Position numbers and translations under genes: made by a program
Shown here: piece by piece, positions 47,589 to 56,646 of the stretch
Layout: every line of letters begins with the position of its first letter
Position numbering within the stretch: the first letter of the stretch is position 1
The notes under the pieces: generated by a model
The model's input: only the letters and a program-made list of their open reading frames with translations
The model's database searches: none
Told to the model about the DNA's origin: nothing
Assembly (NCBI RefSeq): GCF_002564465.1
Contig: NZ_NUUX01000013.1
Location: forward strand, 194,466 to 258,465
DNA length: 64,000 nt
From: Bacillus sp. AFS088145
GTDB lineage: Bacteria > Bacillota > Bacilli > Bacillales > Bacillaceae_G
Reading direction: 5' to 3'

Positions 47589-48757
47589 TTTATCATGTTT
47601 ACCTCTTTTCCTATTCTGTAGAAACAATCCAACAGATAATTTATTTCTTCCGAGGAATGTTCGGAGGTGACAGTTAGCCTGATACGGCTTTCCCCAATTG
47701 GTACAGTTGGCGGACGAATCGCAGGAGCAAAAATTCCATTTTCCAGTAGCTTTTCTGCAAAAATTAGCGCCTCTTTGGCATCTCCTATAATTACTGGAAT
47801 AATCGGTGTCAAATCTCCCTTCACGATATATCCCATTTCTATTAATCTAGCTTTTATTTTTTTTACATTGGAAAATAACAGCTGGCGTTTTGAATAACTT
47901 TCCTCAATTATTTCCAATGCGGCATAAGAAGCTGCACAGACTGCCGGCGGTAAAGCGGTTTGAAAAATAAAGGTTCTTGCATGGTTTATGAGAAAATCAA
48001 TTAAAACTGGTGAACCAGCTACGAATCCGCCTTCGGTCCCAATAGCTTTACTTAAAGTTCCGATGACCACATCTGGATGGATTCCGAAATATTCACTCGT
48101 TCCTCTACCATTTTCCCCTAAAACACCTGTTGCGTGCGCATCATCAACAATGACGAAGGCATGATATTTTTTTGCAAGTGGAATGATCTGATCAAGAGGG
48201 GCAATTGTCCCATCCATACTAAAAACACCATCTGTTATGATAAAACGTCGCTGACAGGAAGAACTCCCTTTCAATTTTTCCTCAAGATCACTCATATCGA
48301 TATGGTTATAAACAATAGTAGTCGCATTTGATAGACGGCATCCATCAATAATACTTGCATGGTTTAATTGATCACTTAAAATAATATCCCCTTTTTCTGG
48401 TATAGATGATAACACACCAACGTTTGCCAAATAACCACTTGAAAAAAGCAGAGCCTTTTCCGTTTGCTTAAAAGAGGCAAGTTTCTCCTCAAGCCTTTGA
48501 TGCCAATCCGTATTGCCTGTCGTTAATCTTGATCCACTACTCCCTACTCCAAAATCATGAAGGTTCGTTTCTATGGCATGAACTAAGCTGGGATTATTCG
48601 ACAGGCCTAAATAGTTATTAGATGAAAATACAATTTGCCTTTGACCACCAATCAACATATTAGAAAGTGGGGTCGAATTCATAGTTCGTAATATTCGATA
48701 TAAACCAGACTCTTTTGTATTAACTATTCGTTTGTTTAGCCATTCATCAAGCTCCAA
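47585..48757 (-). CDS. bioF: 8-amino-7-oxononanoate synthase
   Basis: PLP enzyme of 390 aa that condenses pimeloyl-CoA or -ACP with L-alanine to 8-amino-7-oxononanoate (KAPA). Seen: [58 protein letters not shown] (Asp-His-His region) and [16 protein letters not shown] with the PLP-binding Lys. The start is TTG 48757, with GAGGTG upstream, overlapping the end of the bioA remnant. Full length and uninterrupted, so it is probably functional although its downstream partners are gone. Confidence 0.93.
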   Translation of the reverse strand: MELDEWLNKRIVNTKESGLYRILRTMNSTPLSNMLIGGQRQIVFSSNNYLGLSNNPSLVHAIETNLHDFGVGSSGSRLTTGNTDWHQRLEEKLASFKQTEKALLFSSGYLANVGVLSSIPEKGDIILSDQLNHASIIDGCRLSNATTIVYNHIDMSDLEEKLKGSSSCQRRFIITDGVFSMDGTIAPLDQIIPLAKKYHAFVIVDDAHATGVLGENGRGTSEYFGIHPDVVIGTLSKAIGTEGGFVAGSPVLIDFLINHARTFIFQTALPPAVCAASYAALEIIEESYSKRQLLFSNVKKIKARLIEMGYIVKGDLTPIIPVIIGDAKEALIFAEKLLENGIFAPAIRPPTVPIGESRIRLTVTSEHSSEEINYLLDCFYRIGKEVNMIK

Positions 48758-48872
48758 CCTTTGTCACCTCATTTGTGACCACAATGATGGAAGGATTTTC
48801 GTCATAATCTTTCATTTGTGTGAACGGTAACCAAGTATGTTTTTTATTTTTATCAATTAACTCATGTTGCAT
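48747..48872 (-). pseudogene. bioA remnant with large internal deletion (41 codons left)
   Basis: ATG 48872, with GGGAGG upstream and overlapping the bioW stop, opens [20 protein letters not shown] followed by [10 protein letters not shown], the N-terminus of DAPA aminotransferase BioA. After about 31 residues it jumps to [10 protein letters not shown], resembling the last residues of BioA, and stops at 48747. About 400 codons were removed and the mini-frame is still open. The position between bioW and bioF is that of bioA in B. subtilis. Confidence 0.85.
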
Positions 48873-49638
48873 TTTCTTCCTCCCATTGAACGATGATTGG
48901 CTTTTTTTCTAAGTAGTCTATGTATGATTGTAGATGGCTTGAACCATCCACAAAAAAGATTCGGCATCCGCGTTCATCACCATATTTTTTTAACATCGTA
49001 ATTCTCTGATAGCCCAGCTTTTTACTTGCAACATAACCTGTTATGTATTCAGGATCATCTGACCAACATAATTCTGCGATAGTTGAGTGATGCCTATTCA
49101 CCTTTGTTGCAAGAACAAGCGCCTCCTTCACTCTTTGACTTCGAGGTATTGTGTAGAAGTCAGCCCACTTTTCAAAATCCATGGTTCCCCAGTCCATTCT
49201 TGAAACCCGAACACCTTTTTCATTCAAATCATCAATTCGTTTTCCAGTTCGGATATCAAACAAGATTGCCCCTCTAAGATTCATATATTCATATATTTGT
49301 TGGTATGCTTTTTTAATGCTCTCTTTTGGAACACCTGCTTGTTCTAAAAGACTCTGAGCGATTATTTGTCCTTCTTCTACGGAGCCCACTTCATTTGTCT
49401 TAATATGTAATGGCCTCAATTTTGTGATAGGTTCATCAATTAATTCAAACTGAATCTGAAAAAAGTCCGGTTTGCCTCTTGAATGTGTTAAAGCTTTCTC
49501 TAATAGGACAATTACTGCATTTTTTAAATTGTCGTAAGTTGAAATTAGTTCGCCACCAGATATATGTTTACCACCATTTTCATGTGCCCCATTCTTGGAA
49601 GCTCTCATTCTAACACTAAATAAGTTTTCATCAATCAT
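48862..49638 (-). CDS. bioW: 6-carboxyhexanoate-CoA ligase (pimeloyl-CoA synthetase)
   Basis: Activates pimelate with ATP and CoA to pimeloyl-CoA, the first dedicated step of this biotin route. ATG 49638 ([19 protein letters not shown]) is preferred over upstream in-frame starts because GGAGAG lies 8 bases before it and it aligns with B. subtilis BioW; the product is 258 aa, the usual length. Conserved parts: [44 protein letters not shown] and [17 protein letters not shown] BirA-type operator lies about 165-200 bp upstream. Confidence 0.93.
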   Translation of the reverse strand: MIDENLFSVRMRASKNGAHENGGKHISGGELISTYDNLKNAVIVLLEKALTHSRGKPDFFQIQFELIDEPITKLRPLHIKTNEVGSVEEGQIIAQSLLEQAGVPKESIKKAYQQIYEYMNLRGAILFDIRTGKRIDDLNEKGVRVSRMDWGTMDFEKWADFYTIPRSQRVKEALVLATKVNRHHSTIAELCWSDDPEYITGYVASKKLGYQRITMLKKYGDERGCRIFFVDGSSHLQSYIDYLEKKPIIVQWEEENAT

Positions 49639-49801
49639 ACACATTACTCTCCAAACCTTGGTATCGTTTAATAATCTTATAAATTTAATGCGGGGGTTTT
49701 TTATAAATCTTTCTTTTGTTATTTGCATCATGAGCAAACTATAGAACACTTTCTAATAGAGCTTTCGTAAAGCATAAAGATTCAATTTTTGATTATCATT
49801 T

Positions 49802-49835
49802 TTTGTTAACCAATTATTATTATATGGTTAACAAA
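49802..49835. promoter_or_regulatory. BirA (biotin repressor) operator upstream of bioW
   Basis: TTTGTTAAC and GTTAACAAA form a perfect inverted repeat separated by 16 bases, which matches the Firmicutes BirA consensus (TTGTTAAC-N14-16-GTTAACAA). BirA with biotinyl-AMP would repress the operon here. Confidence 0.92.
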
Positions 49836-49984
49836 TGTAATGTTAAAATTACATACATAGTTTGTCAATAATATTATTTCAATCCTTTCTGAAAAATCAT
49901 ATTTCCTTTGATTACTTAAACAGCTATGCAATTTCAAAGCTGCCGTAAAATTGATAGATTAACAATACATTCCTTGAGATTATG

Positions 49985-50027
49985 AAAAAAGGAACGGATT
50001 TCTTAATTTAAAATACGTTCCTTTTTT
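49985..50027. terminator. Bidirectional terminator
   Basis: AAAAAAGGAACG pairs perfectly with CGTTCCTTTTTT over a 19-base loop. It separates the bio operon promoter region from the pseudogene at 50085. Confidence 0.85.
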
Positions 50028-50084
50028 ATATTTCCTTATTCATAATGTTTTTAATATTTTACTTGTTCAATTATCTAGCTCAGT

Positions 50085-50697
50085 TCAATGCGCAGCATCC
50101 GGATCAATAGAATCAAGTTCATTTGCCCATTTAGCGATATTTGCTGCAGGATTGCTTCTGTCGGCAGGATAGTCCGTAATATGATACCAGTTTAGTACGT
50201 TTTTCGCCGCTTTCATGCTAGCATCAAACGATGCTCCGAAGATATATCCAAAGGCACTTAATCCTGATGGCTAGTCCTTTGTCTAAGCAATTCCATGAGC
50301 AGGGCTGGAGATGGCAGCTTTCGGACCGTCATATATATAATTTCCAATCCATCCTGAAGTCAAAAAACCGGGATTTGTATTCGTAATTCCTCGAACAAAA
50401 GCTGTATCATCTGCACTGTCTGGATCAAGCAGGTATTGGAAATAACCATTGAAATCCTTCTCACCCGTATTCTCCAATTCGAGCGTAAACTTTACCACCG
50501 GTGCTTTTGGAAGTGCGCGATACGTAACAGAAGTTTTAATAGAAGGATATATTTGTGCCTAATGGATCCTTTCACCGACAATGAATGATCCAAAACGTCC
50601 TTGCAACCGTGATGGAGAGTGGCTGTCATTATCGAATGTCGAAACGGTGGGCGATACCATCCATGCATCCGGACTCAGTATTTGTGCAATGAATATT
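50085..50697 (-). pseudogene. Remnant of a probable secreted protein, three amber stops
   Basis: One continuous minus-strand frame reads DAWMVSPTVSTFDNDSHSPS, VKFTLELENTGEKDFNGYFQ, GWIGNYIYDGPKAAISSPAH and NWYHITDYPADRSNPAANIA, interrupted only by TAG codons near 50560, 50282 and 50270. The many Asn, Asp and aromatic residues suggest an extracellular beta-rich protein; I do not recognise the family. The upstream end is cut near 50697 close to the repeat at 50726, so the insertion of that repeat may have removed the start. Confidence 0.6.
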
Positions 50698-50725
50698 ATT
50701 CATTACAAAAAATGGAAGTAACTGA

Positions 50726-51001
50726 AAACAAAGAAAAAGCCCAAACCCTTAATACACCTAGGTTTGAGCCTTCTAATTCGTATGATCCCAACTGGACTTG
50801 AACCAGCGAACCCTACCCTGTCAATTACAGGATGAGCGGATTATTCAGTATTACTGAATATTTTAGGTCAATTACGTCCATTAAATCAAGGGGCAAATGT
50901 AATTTTATGCAATTATTGTCTGTTAATTACATTGATTCTAGTAAGTCTGTGCAATTTCTGTGCAATGAATTAGTAATTGGTTAATCAAGAGGTAGGGTGC
51001 T
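50726..51001 (+). repeat. tRNA-Val-derived repeat, third full copy
   Basis: The same element as at 44425: left arm AGAAAAAGCCCAAACCC, GGTTTGAGCC, then the minus-strand tRNA 3' half (T-arm CTGG-TTCAAGT-CCAG intact, TTGACAGGGTAG loop), and the right part with CTAGTAAGTCTGTGCAATTT and TAGGGTGC. It runs in the same direction as the others and lies 6.3 kb from the copy at 44425. Confidence 0.8.
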
Positions 51002-51010
51002 TTTTTTAAT

Positions 51011-51067
51011 AAGAAAATATAAAAAAGCATGGAAATTATTATAATTCATGCTTTTTACATTTTCTTA
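51011..51067. terminator. Long hairpin, terminator of aldehyde dehydrogenase gene
   Basis: AAGAAAATATAAAAAAGCATG pairs almost fully with CATGCTTTTTACATTTTCTT, between the repeat and the minus-strand dehydrogenase stop. Confidence 0.7.
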
Positions 51068-51133
51068 TTGGCTTTTTTGCTCAAATAATCACTACTAATA
51101 TTTGAATAATAATCTTATACTAACGGCTTTTTT

Positions 51134-52537
51134 CTATTTAAATAGTTTTCGAATAACTTTTAGTGCTCCTTTAGTAATATGATATCTAACACTTAAGTCA
51201 AATTTAGTTGTTTGGTCTAGAACACTTTTGTCATGTGTGAAACATTTAAATGAATGGATTCCATGGTATGATCCATGTCCACTATGTCCAACTCCTCCGA
51301 ATGGCAAATAAGGTGAAGTAATATGAATTAACGTATCATTTATACATCCCCCACCAAATGAGACACTATTTATAATTAGCTCTTTTACCGAACTATTTTC
51401 GGTAAAAAGATAAAGTGCTAATGGTTTAGGTTTATTGTTAATTTCACTTATTACTTCACGGATTGATTCAAACGATAATACTGGTAAAATAGGGCCGAAA
51501 ATTTCTTCATTCATTACAGGATGATCGAATGATACATTTGTCAGGATGGTAGGTTCAAAGGCTAATGTATTTTCATCTGTTTTTCCTCCATGGTAGACTG
51601 TAGGGCCTTCTAATATTTTTTTCAATCTTGCGAAATGGCGATTATTAACTACATGTGTATATTCACTATAAGTTAGAGGATTTTTTGTATATAATCTTTC
51701 AACCTCTTCTTTTAAGGCTTCAAGAAATTTTTCTTCAATTGTTTTGTGCACGTAGATATAATCAGGTGCAATACATGTCTGACCGGCGTTTAAAAATTTC
51801 CCCCAAGCAATCCTACGAGCAGCACTCTTAATGTTCGCACTTGAATCGACAATGGTTGGACTCTTTCCACCAAGTTCAAGAGTCACAGGCGTTAAATGTT
51901 TACTTGCAGATTGCATAACAATTCTTCCAACCTGAACACTACCTGTAAAGAATATGTGGTCAAATCTCTCATTTAAAAGAGCTGTACTTTCTTCAACCCC
52001 ACCTTCTATACAAGTAATATAATCACTTGAAAATGTCTCTCTTATTAATCTAGTAATAAGAGCAGACGAGTTTGGTGTAAGTTCTGAAGGCTTTACAACT
52101 GCTGTGTTCCCTCCAGCTATTGCACCAATAAGTGGTATAAAAGTTAATTGGAATGGATAATTCCACGGTGAAATGATTAAGTTTACACCATAAGCTTCAT
52201 GATAAATTTTACCTTTACTTCCAAAGTGAGTTATTGGCGTTCGAACACTTGAAGGCTTCATCCACTTTTTTAAATGCTTCTTAACAAAAGAGATTTCGCT
52301 AAGTATTAATGCAATATCCCCGAAATAGCCTTCAAATACGCTCTTATTTAAATCCTTTTTAACTGCTTCTAAAATAAGTTTTTCATTTTCAGATATTACT
52401 TTGTATAGTTTATTTAATTGCGTCATTCGAAATTCATAAGATCTTGTTTTACCAGTTTGAAAATAAGCTTGCTGTGATGAAACGATTGAAGCATATCGTA
52501 ATGAAATATCCAATGGATTTCCTACTAATTGTTCCAA
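51134..52537 (-). CDS. Aldehyde dehydrogenase, class 3 / YwdH-like
   Basis: NAD(P)-dependent oxidation of aldehydes to acids, 467 aa as usual for ALDH3-type enzymes. Seen: ISPWNYPFQLTFIPLIGAIA and GNTAVVKPSEL (cofactor site), FFTGSVQVGR, catalytic Glu in VTLELGGKSP, catalytic Cys in FLNAGQTCIAPDY, EEIFGPILPVL and the PYLPFGGVGHSG end. A slightly hydrophobic basic C-terminus (KGALKVIRKLFK) might touch the membrane, as in fatty-aldehyde dehydrogenases. Its place downstream of the acyl-CoA genes fits entry of an aldehyde into that pathway, which is inference. Confidence 0.92.
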   Translation of the reverse strand: MEQLVGNPLDISLRYASIVSSQQAYFQTGKTRSYEFRMTQLNKLYKVISENEKLILEAVKKDLNKSVFEGYFGDIALILSEISFVKKHLKKWMKPSSVRTPITHFGSKGKIYHEAYGVNLIISPWNYPFQLTFIPLIGAIAGGNTAVVKPSELTPNSSALITRLIRETFSSDYITCIEGGVEESTALLNERFDHIFFTGSVQVGRIVMQSASKHLTPVTLELGGKSPTIVDSSANIKSAARRIAWGKFLNAGQTCIAPDYIYVHKTIEEKFLEALKEEVERLYTKNPLTYSEYTHVVNNRHFARLKKILEGPTVYHGGKTDENTLAFEPTILTNVSFDHPVMNEEIFGPILPVLSFESIREVISEINNKPKPLALYLFTENSSVKELIINSVSFGGGCINDTLIHITSPYLPFGGVGHSGHGSYHGIHSFKCFTHDKSVLDQTTKFDLSVRYHITKGALKVIRKLFK

Positions 52538-52627
52538 ATTATAACTCTCCTTTTATCGCATTGAAATATTTAAGACACTATGTTTTCAACACAATTTGAT
52601 TCAAAGCCTTCATAAAGATTTAGAAGT

Positions 52628-53017
52628 TTAAAACAATCCCCAAACATCTAAATAATAAGCACCAAAAATAATAAAGATTAGAATTGTGGCCACCGATAAA
52701 TAAACAACCAATATCCTTGAGTATTTAAACGTTTGATTATTAATATCATTTCCCTTGATAAAATAACTGATCGTTGAAATGATTAAAGCAAATATTCCAA
52801 CAATTATTGAAGATAATCCTATTATCTTTGATAATGTATCTCCAAATTTTGCATTAGAAGCTAGAGTAGTAAAATGAAGATTAGTGATTAAAAAGCCTAC
52901 TCCCAAAATTGTTATACTTGTTCTTACCCAAGCAAGATAAGTTCTTTCATTTGCTAAATGCTGTTGTATATATTTAGAATCAATTGTTTCTTTCTGCTTT
53001 TCTAACGCATTATTCAT
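52628..53017 (-). CDS. DUF202 (YidH-like) small membrane protein
   Basis: Membrane protein of 129 aa with three hydrophobic helices (about 40-62, 72-95, 107-128). NERTYLAWVRTSITILGVGF is the DUF202 signature. ATG 53017 is taken because AGAGGT lies 6 bases upstream; the longer frame start has no site. The function of DUF202 proteins is unknown. It lies between an MFS transporter and an aldehyde dehydrogenase gene on the same strand, perhaps in one operon. Confidence 0.85.
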   Translation of the reverse strand: MNNALEKQKETIDSKYIQQHLANERTYLAWVRTSITILGVGFLITNLHFTTLASNAKFGDTLSKIIGLSSIIVGIFALIISTISYFIKGNDINNQTFKYSRILVVYLSVATILIFIIFGAYYLDVWGLF

Positions 53018-53151
53018 ACTCATACCTCTGTATTTAAATCTTTCATCAAAGTAACCTTTCATACCCTGAACAATTTAAAATAGTAAACTAGTAAAAACAG
53101 CTTATTGTAATCCCTTTTAGAGATACCATGGATTCTTCTTTTCGACTTTCA

Positions 53152-54423
53152 TTAAAGCTTCACTAGTTTATTACTATTGACTGTTGAAACTTGTTGATTT
53201 CGACGTCCGAAAAGGAATATTAACATCGCAGTAATTACCAGTGAAATTGCAATCCCATAAATTGCTATTTTATATCCACCTGCTGGATTTGCATTAGAAT
53301 CTTGGATAAGTTTTCCAAAAATAATTGGCGTAATAATACCCGATGAAGTCATTATTCCAAAATAAGTTCCTGCCATAACTCCTCTTCGCTGTGGGAGTAA
53401 GCTAACTACTACAGCAGGATTTAGTGTGTTTACAGTGACAACTAGTGTATTTACTAAAGAAAGTACGATGATTATTGAACCCACTCCGCTCAAAAGTGGA
53501 TAAAGTGAGTACAAAATCCCTGCTAGTAAAACACAAATGCCAGTAAATAGGGTCCGTGCCTTCCATAAGCTTTCTGTTTTTTTGTATAAACGATCTGAAA
53601 TTACGGATAATACAATTGCTAAAATAGCTCCAATTAATCCAGAAATAGCAATAACTGTTGCTGACTGTTGTTCAGATAACCCCTTTACTTTTATTAGATA
53701 CGAAGGATTAAAAGTAAGTCCAAAGACAATGAACGAATAGGCAATAAATGCAATTAAAGTTGTAAAAATAAAAATAGGAGATCGTAAAGCTTTCCAAATA
53801 TCTTTCCGATTATTCCCTCTTTTGTTTTCCATCTCACTAACTTCTTCTTCAAACGAAACAGTTGGTTTCATTCTTCCTAACCAAAGCCAACAGATGAACC
53901 AGACAAAGCTAAAAATACCAGTAATAAAAAATGCTTGTCTCCAACCAAAATTTGATATTAGTAAAACGATTATAGGAGCTGTAACAGCTATCCCAACAAC
54001 ATTTCCAAAATTAATGATTGATATTGCAAATCCACGTGATTCTGGTTTAAACCATTTACTTATATGACTAATTGCGGTTGCAAGAAATGCGCTTTCTCCT
54101 GCACCTAATAAAACTCTACTCAATATAAGAAGAGGTAGACTTGATGCAAACAATGCCATAGATTGCGCGACTGTCCAAACAATTGCCATAATAGCCAGTG
54201 ATTTTCCAGTACCAAAACGATCCGATAAAGAACCACCTATTATTCCAAATATTGAAAATAACCAAAAGAAACTGCTACCTACAATACCAAACTCGGTGGA
54301 GGTTAAGTTCAAATCCTTGGTAATATTTATTCCAGCTAAACCTACAATTGATTTATCAGCAAAATTAATAATAGCCATAATAAAAAGTGAAAATAAAATA
54401 ATCCATTTCGCCCAACTTTTCAT
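53152..54423 (-). CDS. MFS transporter, anion:cation symporter (ACS)-like
   Basis: Major-facilitator permease of 423 aa with 12 helices. The first loop reads GGSLSDRFGTGKSLAIM (motif A), and helix 1 has INFADKSIVGLAG, typical of ACS-type carboxylate transporters (D-galactonate, phthalate, 4-hydroxyphenylacetate). A central cytoplasmic loop separates helices 6 and 7. It precedes the carboxylase-region genes on the same strand, so it might import the acid that this region degrades. Substrate not determined. Confidence 0.88.
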   Translation of the reverse strand: MKSWAKWIILFSLFIMAIINFADKSIVGLAGINITKDLNLTSTEFGIVGSSFFWLFSIFGIIGGSLSDRFGTGKSLAIMAIVWTVAQSMALFASSLPLLILSRVLLGAGESAFLATAISHISKWFKPESRGFAISIINFGNVVGIAVTAPIIVLLISNFGWRQAFFITGIFSFVWFICWLWLGRMKPTVSFEEEVSEMENKRGNNRKDIWKALRSPIFIFTTLIAFIAYSFIVFGLTFNPSYLIKVKGLSEQQSATVIAISGLIGAILAIVLSVISDRLYKKTESLWKARTLFTGICVLLAGILYSLYPLLSGVGSIIIVLSLVNTLVVTVNTLNPAVVVSLLPQRRGVMAGTYFGIMTSSGIITPIIFGKLIQDSNANPAGGYKIAIYGIAISLVITAMLIFLFGRRNQQVSTVNSNKLVKL

Positions 54424-54651
54424 CCAAACTCCTGCCTCTCATCAAATCTATCTCTTCATTAAGATAAAAATTTAGCAAACTTACCCTTGGAAAAGACACC
54501 TGCACAATCCTTTTTTGTACCGAATTACAATATTTGGATAAGGATCAAATCCATCTAAAACCATGCTTACGAGTAAGTACCTTAAAGCCTTTTGTTTGTA
54601 CATTCATCGTATTTTCTCCTATAAATTTTTATTTCTTTTAATCTATAACTC

Positions 54652-56202
54652 TTATAAAGGCATATTTCCGTGCTTTTTCTTTGGTCTTATTTCATCTTTT
54701 GTACTAAGCATTTCTAAAGTTTGTTTAAGGACTTTCCGTGTATCTCTAGGATCAATAATGTCATCAACCATACCATGTGAAGCAGCAACATAAGGATTTG
54801 CAAACATATCACGATATTCTGAAATCTTCTCCGATCTTGTAGACGTTGGATCACTACTTTGATTAATTTCTTTCGCAAATATAATATTAGCTGCACCCTC
54901 TGGTCCCATTACAGCAATCTCTGCATTTGGCCAAGCGTATACAACGTCTGCACCAATCGACTTCGAATTCATCGCTACATATGCTCCTCCATAAGCTTTT
55001 CGAAGAATAACTGTTATTTTTGGTACAGTAGCTTCCGAATAAGCATATAAAATTTTAGCTCCATGACGAATGATTCCACCGTGTTCTTGATTAACTCCAG
55101 GAAAAAATCCAGTAACATCTTCAAATGTAATGAGAGGTATATTAAAAGAATCACAGAATCGAATGAATCTTGATAGCTTATCAGAAGAGTTAATATCAAG
55201 ACCTCCTGCCATAACCTTTGGTTGATTCGCGATTACTCCTACACTATTTCCAGCAATTCGCCCAAAACCAATAACGATATTTTTTGCGAAATTTGATTGT
55301 ACTTCCATAAAATCGCCATGATCAAGCACTTGCTCTAAAACTTTACGAACATCATAAACTTTCGTTGTTTGAAGTGGCACTAAATCTATTAAAGCTTCAC
55401 GCCAATCATCATGCTCAAAAAAAGGCACCCTTTCTGGTTTTTCATTACTATTTTGAGGTAAGAAACTAATTAATCTTCGTACTTGTTCAAGTATTTCTGG
55501 CTCTGATTCATCAGTAAAATGTGCACAACCACTAATGGCTGAATGAACTGTAGCACCTCCAAGATTTTCAGTCGAAATTTTTTCCCCTGTTATTGTTTCG
55601 ATCACTTTAGGTCCAGTTATAAACATTTGACTTGTTTTTTCGACCATAAAAACAAAATCAGTAATCGCAGGTGAATAAACTGCACCGCCCGCACATGGTC
55701 CCATGATGACTGAAATTTGTGGGATTACTCCAGAATAAATAGAATTTCGATAAAAAATATGTCCATAACCGTCTAACGATACGACACCTTCTTGTATTCT
55801 AGCTCCTCCTGAATCATTTAACCCGATAATTGGAGCACCGACTTTTGCAGCTAAATCCATAATTTTTGCTATTTTAATAGCGTGCATTTCGCCTAAGGCT
55901 CCTCCAAAAACTGTAAAGTCCTGCGCAAAAACATAGATAAGCCGTCCATGGATTTTCCCGTAACCCGTCACAACCCCCTCACCAGGACTTTCAACTTTGT
56001 CCATACCAAAGTTTGTTGCTCGATGTTTAATAAATGGATTTAATTCAACAAATGTATCCTCATCTAAAAGTAAATTTATTCGCTCTCTTGCAGTTAATTT
56101 ACCGCGGTTATGTTGAGAGCTTATTCGTTCATCTCCCCCGCCTAGTTCAATTTTCCTTTTTCGATCCATTAAATCATTTATTTTCTCATACGCAGTAGTC
56201 AC
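54652..56202 (-). CDS. Acyl-CoA carboxylase, carboxyltransferase subunit (propionyl-CoA type)
   Basis: Transfers carboxyl from biotin to an acyl-CoA, 516 aa, the size of PccB/YqjD/MmdA proteins. Both crotonase-like halves are present: FVELNPFIKHRATNFGMDKV, GYGKIHGRLIYVFAQDFTVF, NDSGGARIQEGV (first oxyanion region), MGPCAGGAVYSPAITDF, then DVTGFFPGVNQEHGGIIRHG (second oxyanion region), YGGAYVAMNSK and WPNAEIAVMGPEGAANI. Start GTG 56202. Together with the biotin carboxylase and BCCP at 56647-58563 it would form a complete acyl-CoA carboxylase. Propionyl-CoA is the likely substrate, 3-methylcrotonyl- or acetyl-CoA less so. Confidence 0.9.
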   Translation of the reverse strand: MTTAYEKINDLMDRKRKIELGGGDERISSQHNRGKLTARERINLLLDEDTFVELNPFIKHRATNFGMDKVESPGEGVVTGYGKIHGRLIYVFAQDFTVFGGALGEMHAIKIAKIMDLAAKVGAPIIGLNDSGGARIQEGVVSLDGYGHIFYRNSIYSGVIPQISVIMGPCAGGAVYSPAITDFVFMVEKTSQMFITGPKVIETITGEKISTENLGGATVHSAISGCAHFTDESEPEILEQVRRLISFLPQNSNEKPERVPFFEHDDWREALIDLVPLQTTKVYDVRKVLEQVLDHGDFMEVQSNFAKNIVIGFGRIAGNSVGVIANQPKVMAGGLDINSSDKLSRFIRFCDSFNIPLITFEDVTGFFPGVNQEHGGIIRHGAKILYAYSEATVPKITVILRKAYGGAYVAMNSKSIGADVVYAWPNAEIAVMGPEGAANIIFAKEINQSSDPTSTRSEKISEYRDMFANPYVAASHGMVDDIIDPRDTRKVLKQTLEMLSTKDEIRPKKKHGNMPL

Positions 56203-56266
56203 TAATTATTCAACCCCTATTCTTGAAACGTTAGATGCTGGCTCAATTCGGTTAAAACTTGCTTTA

Positions 56267-56617
56267 TTAATTCGCATCCTCAAGCCGTCGATTAATCTCT
56301 TCAATTACTTTTTGGGCAGCGACTGGAATCACTGTACCTGGTCCAAAGATGGCTGCAGCTCCGTTATTCAATAAAAACTCATAGTCCCCGGCAGGGATAT
56401 CTCCTCCAACAATAATGACAATATCTTCATGACCTAATTTTCTTAACTCTTCCATTAATTGTGGAAGCAGCGTTTTATATCCCCCAGCTAAAGAACTCAT
56501 TCCGATAACATGTACATCATTTTCCATAGCTTGAAGTGCAGTTTCCTCAGTTTTTGAAAAGTCACTAAACAACTAGATGTTATAATCTTTTTTATTTTCT
56601 GATAATTTAATTGACAT
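56267..56617 (-). pseudogene. C-terminal B12-binding end of methylmalonyl-CoA mutase
   Basis: Open codons 56267-56572 read FSDFSKTEETALQAMENDVH, IGMSSLAGGYKTLLPQLMEE and IIVGGDIPAGDYEFL, then AAAIFGPGTVIPVAAQKVIE, the last about 95 residues of the cobalamin-binding domain of methylmalonyl-CoA mutase. The DxHxxG loop that binds cobalamin and the whole catalytic barrel are missing. Upstream, in the same frame, is a start (MSIKLSENKKDYNI) followed by TAG at 56573, perhaps the old N-terminus. A big deletion inside the mutase gene is the simplest reading; a working mutase must lie elsewhere if propionyl-CoA is used this way. Confidence 0.7.
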
Positions 56618-56646
56618 CTCTTCCAATTTCACCTTTTTCCCTTCAA

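Noticed and set aside
37775-51001. Complete tRNA genes at the repeats
   Set aside because: Only the 3' half is present: no acceptor 5' strand or D-arm lies at the proper distance.
36722-51001. The whole 37-51 kb region as one genomic island
   Set aside because: It contains chromosomal genes such as the bio operon in canonical order, so repeats within it more likely mark separate insertions.
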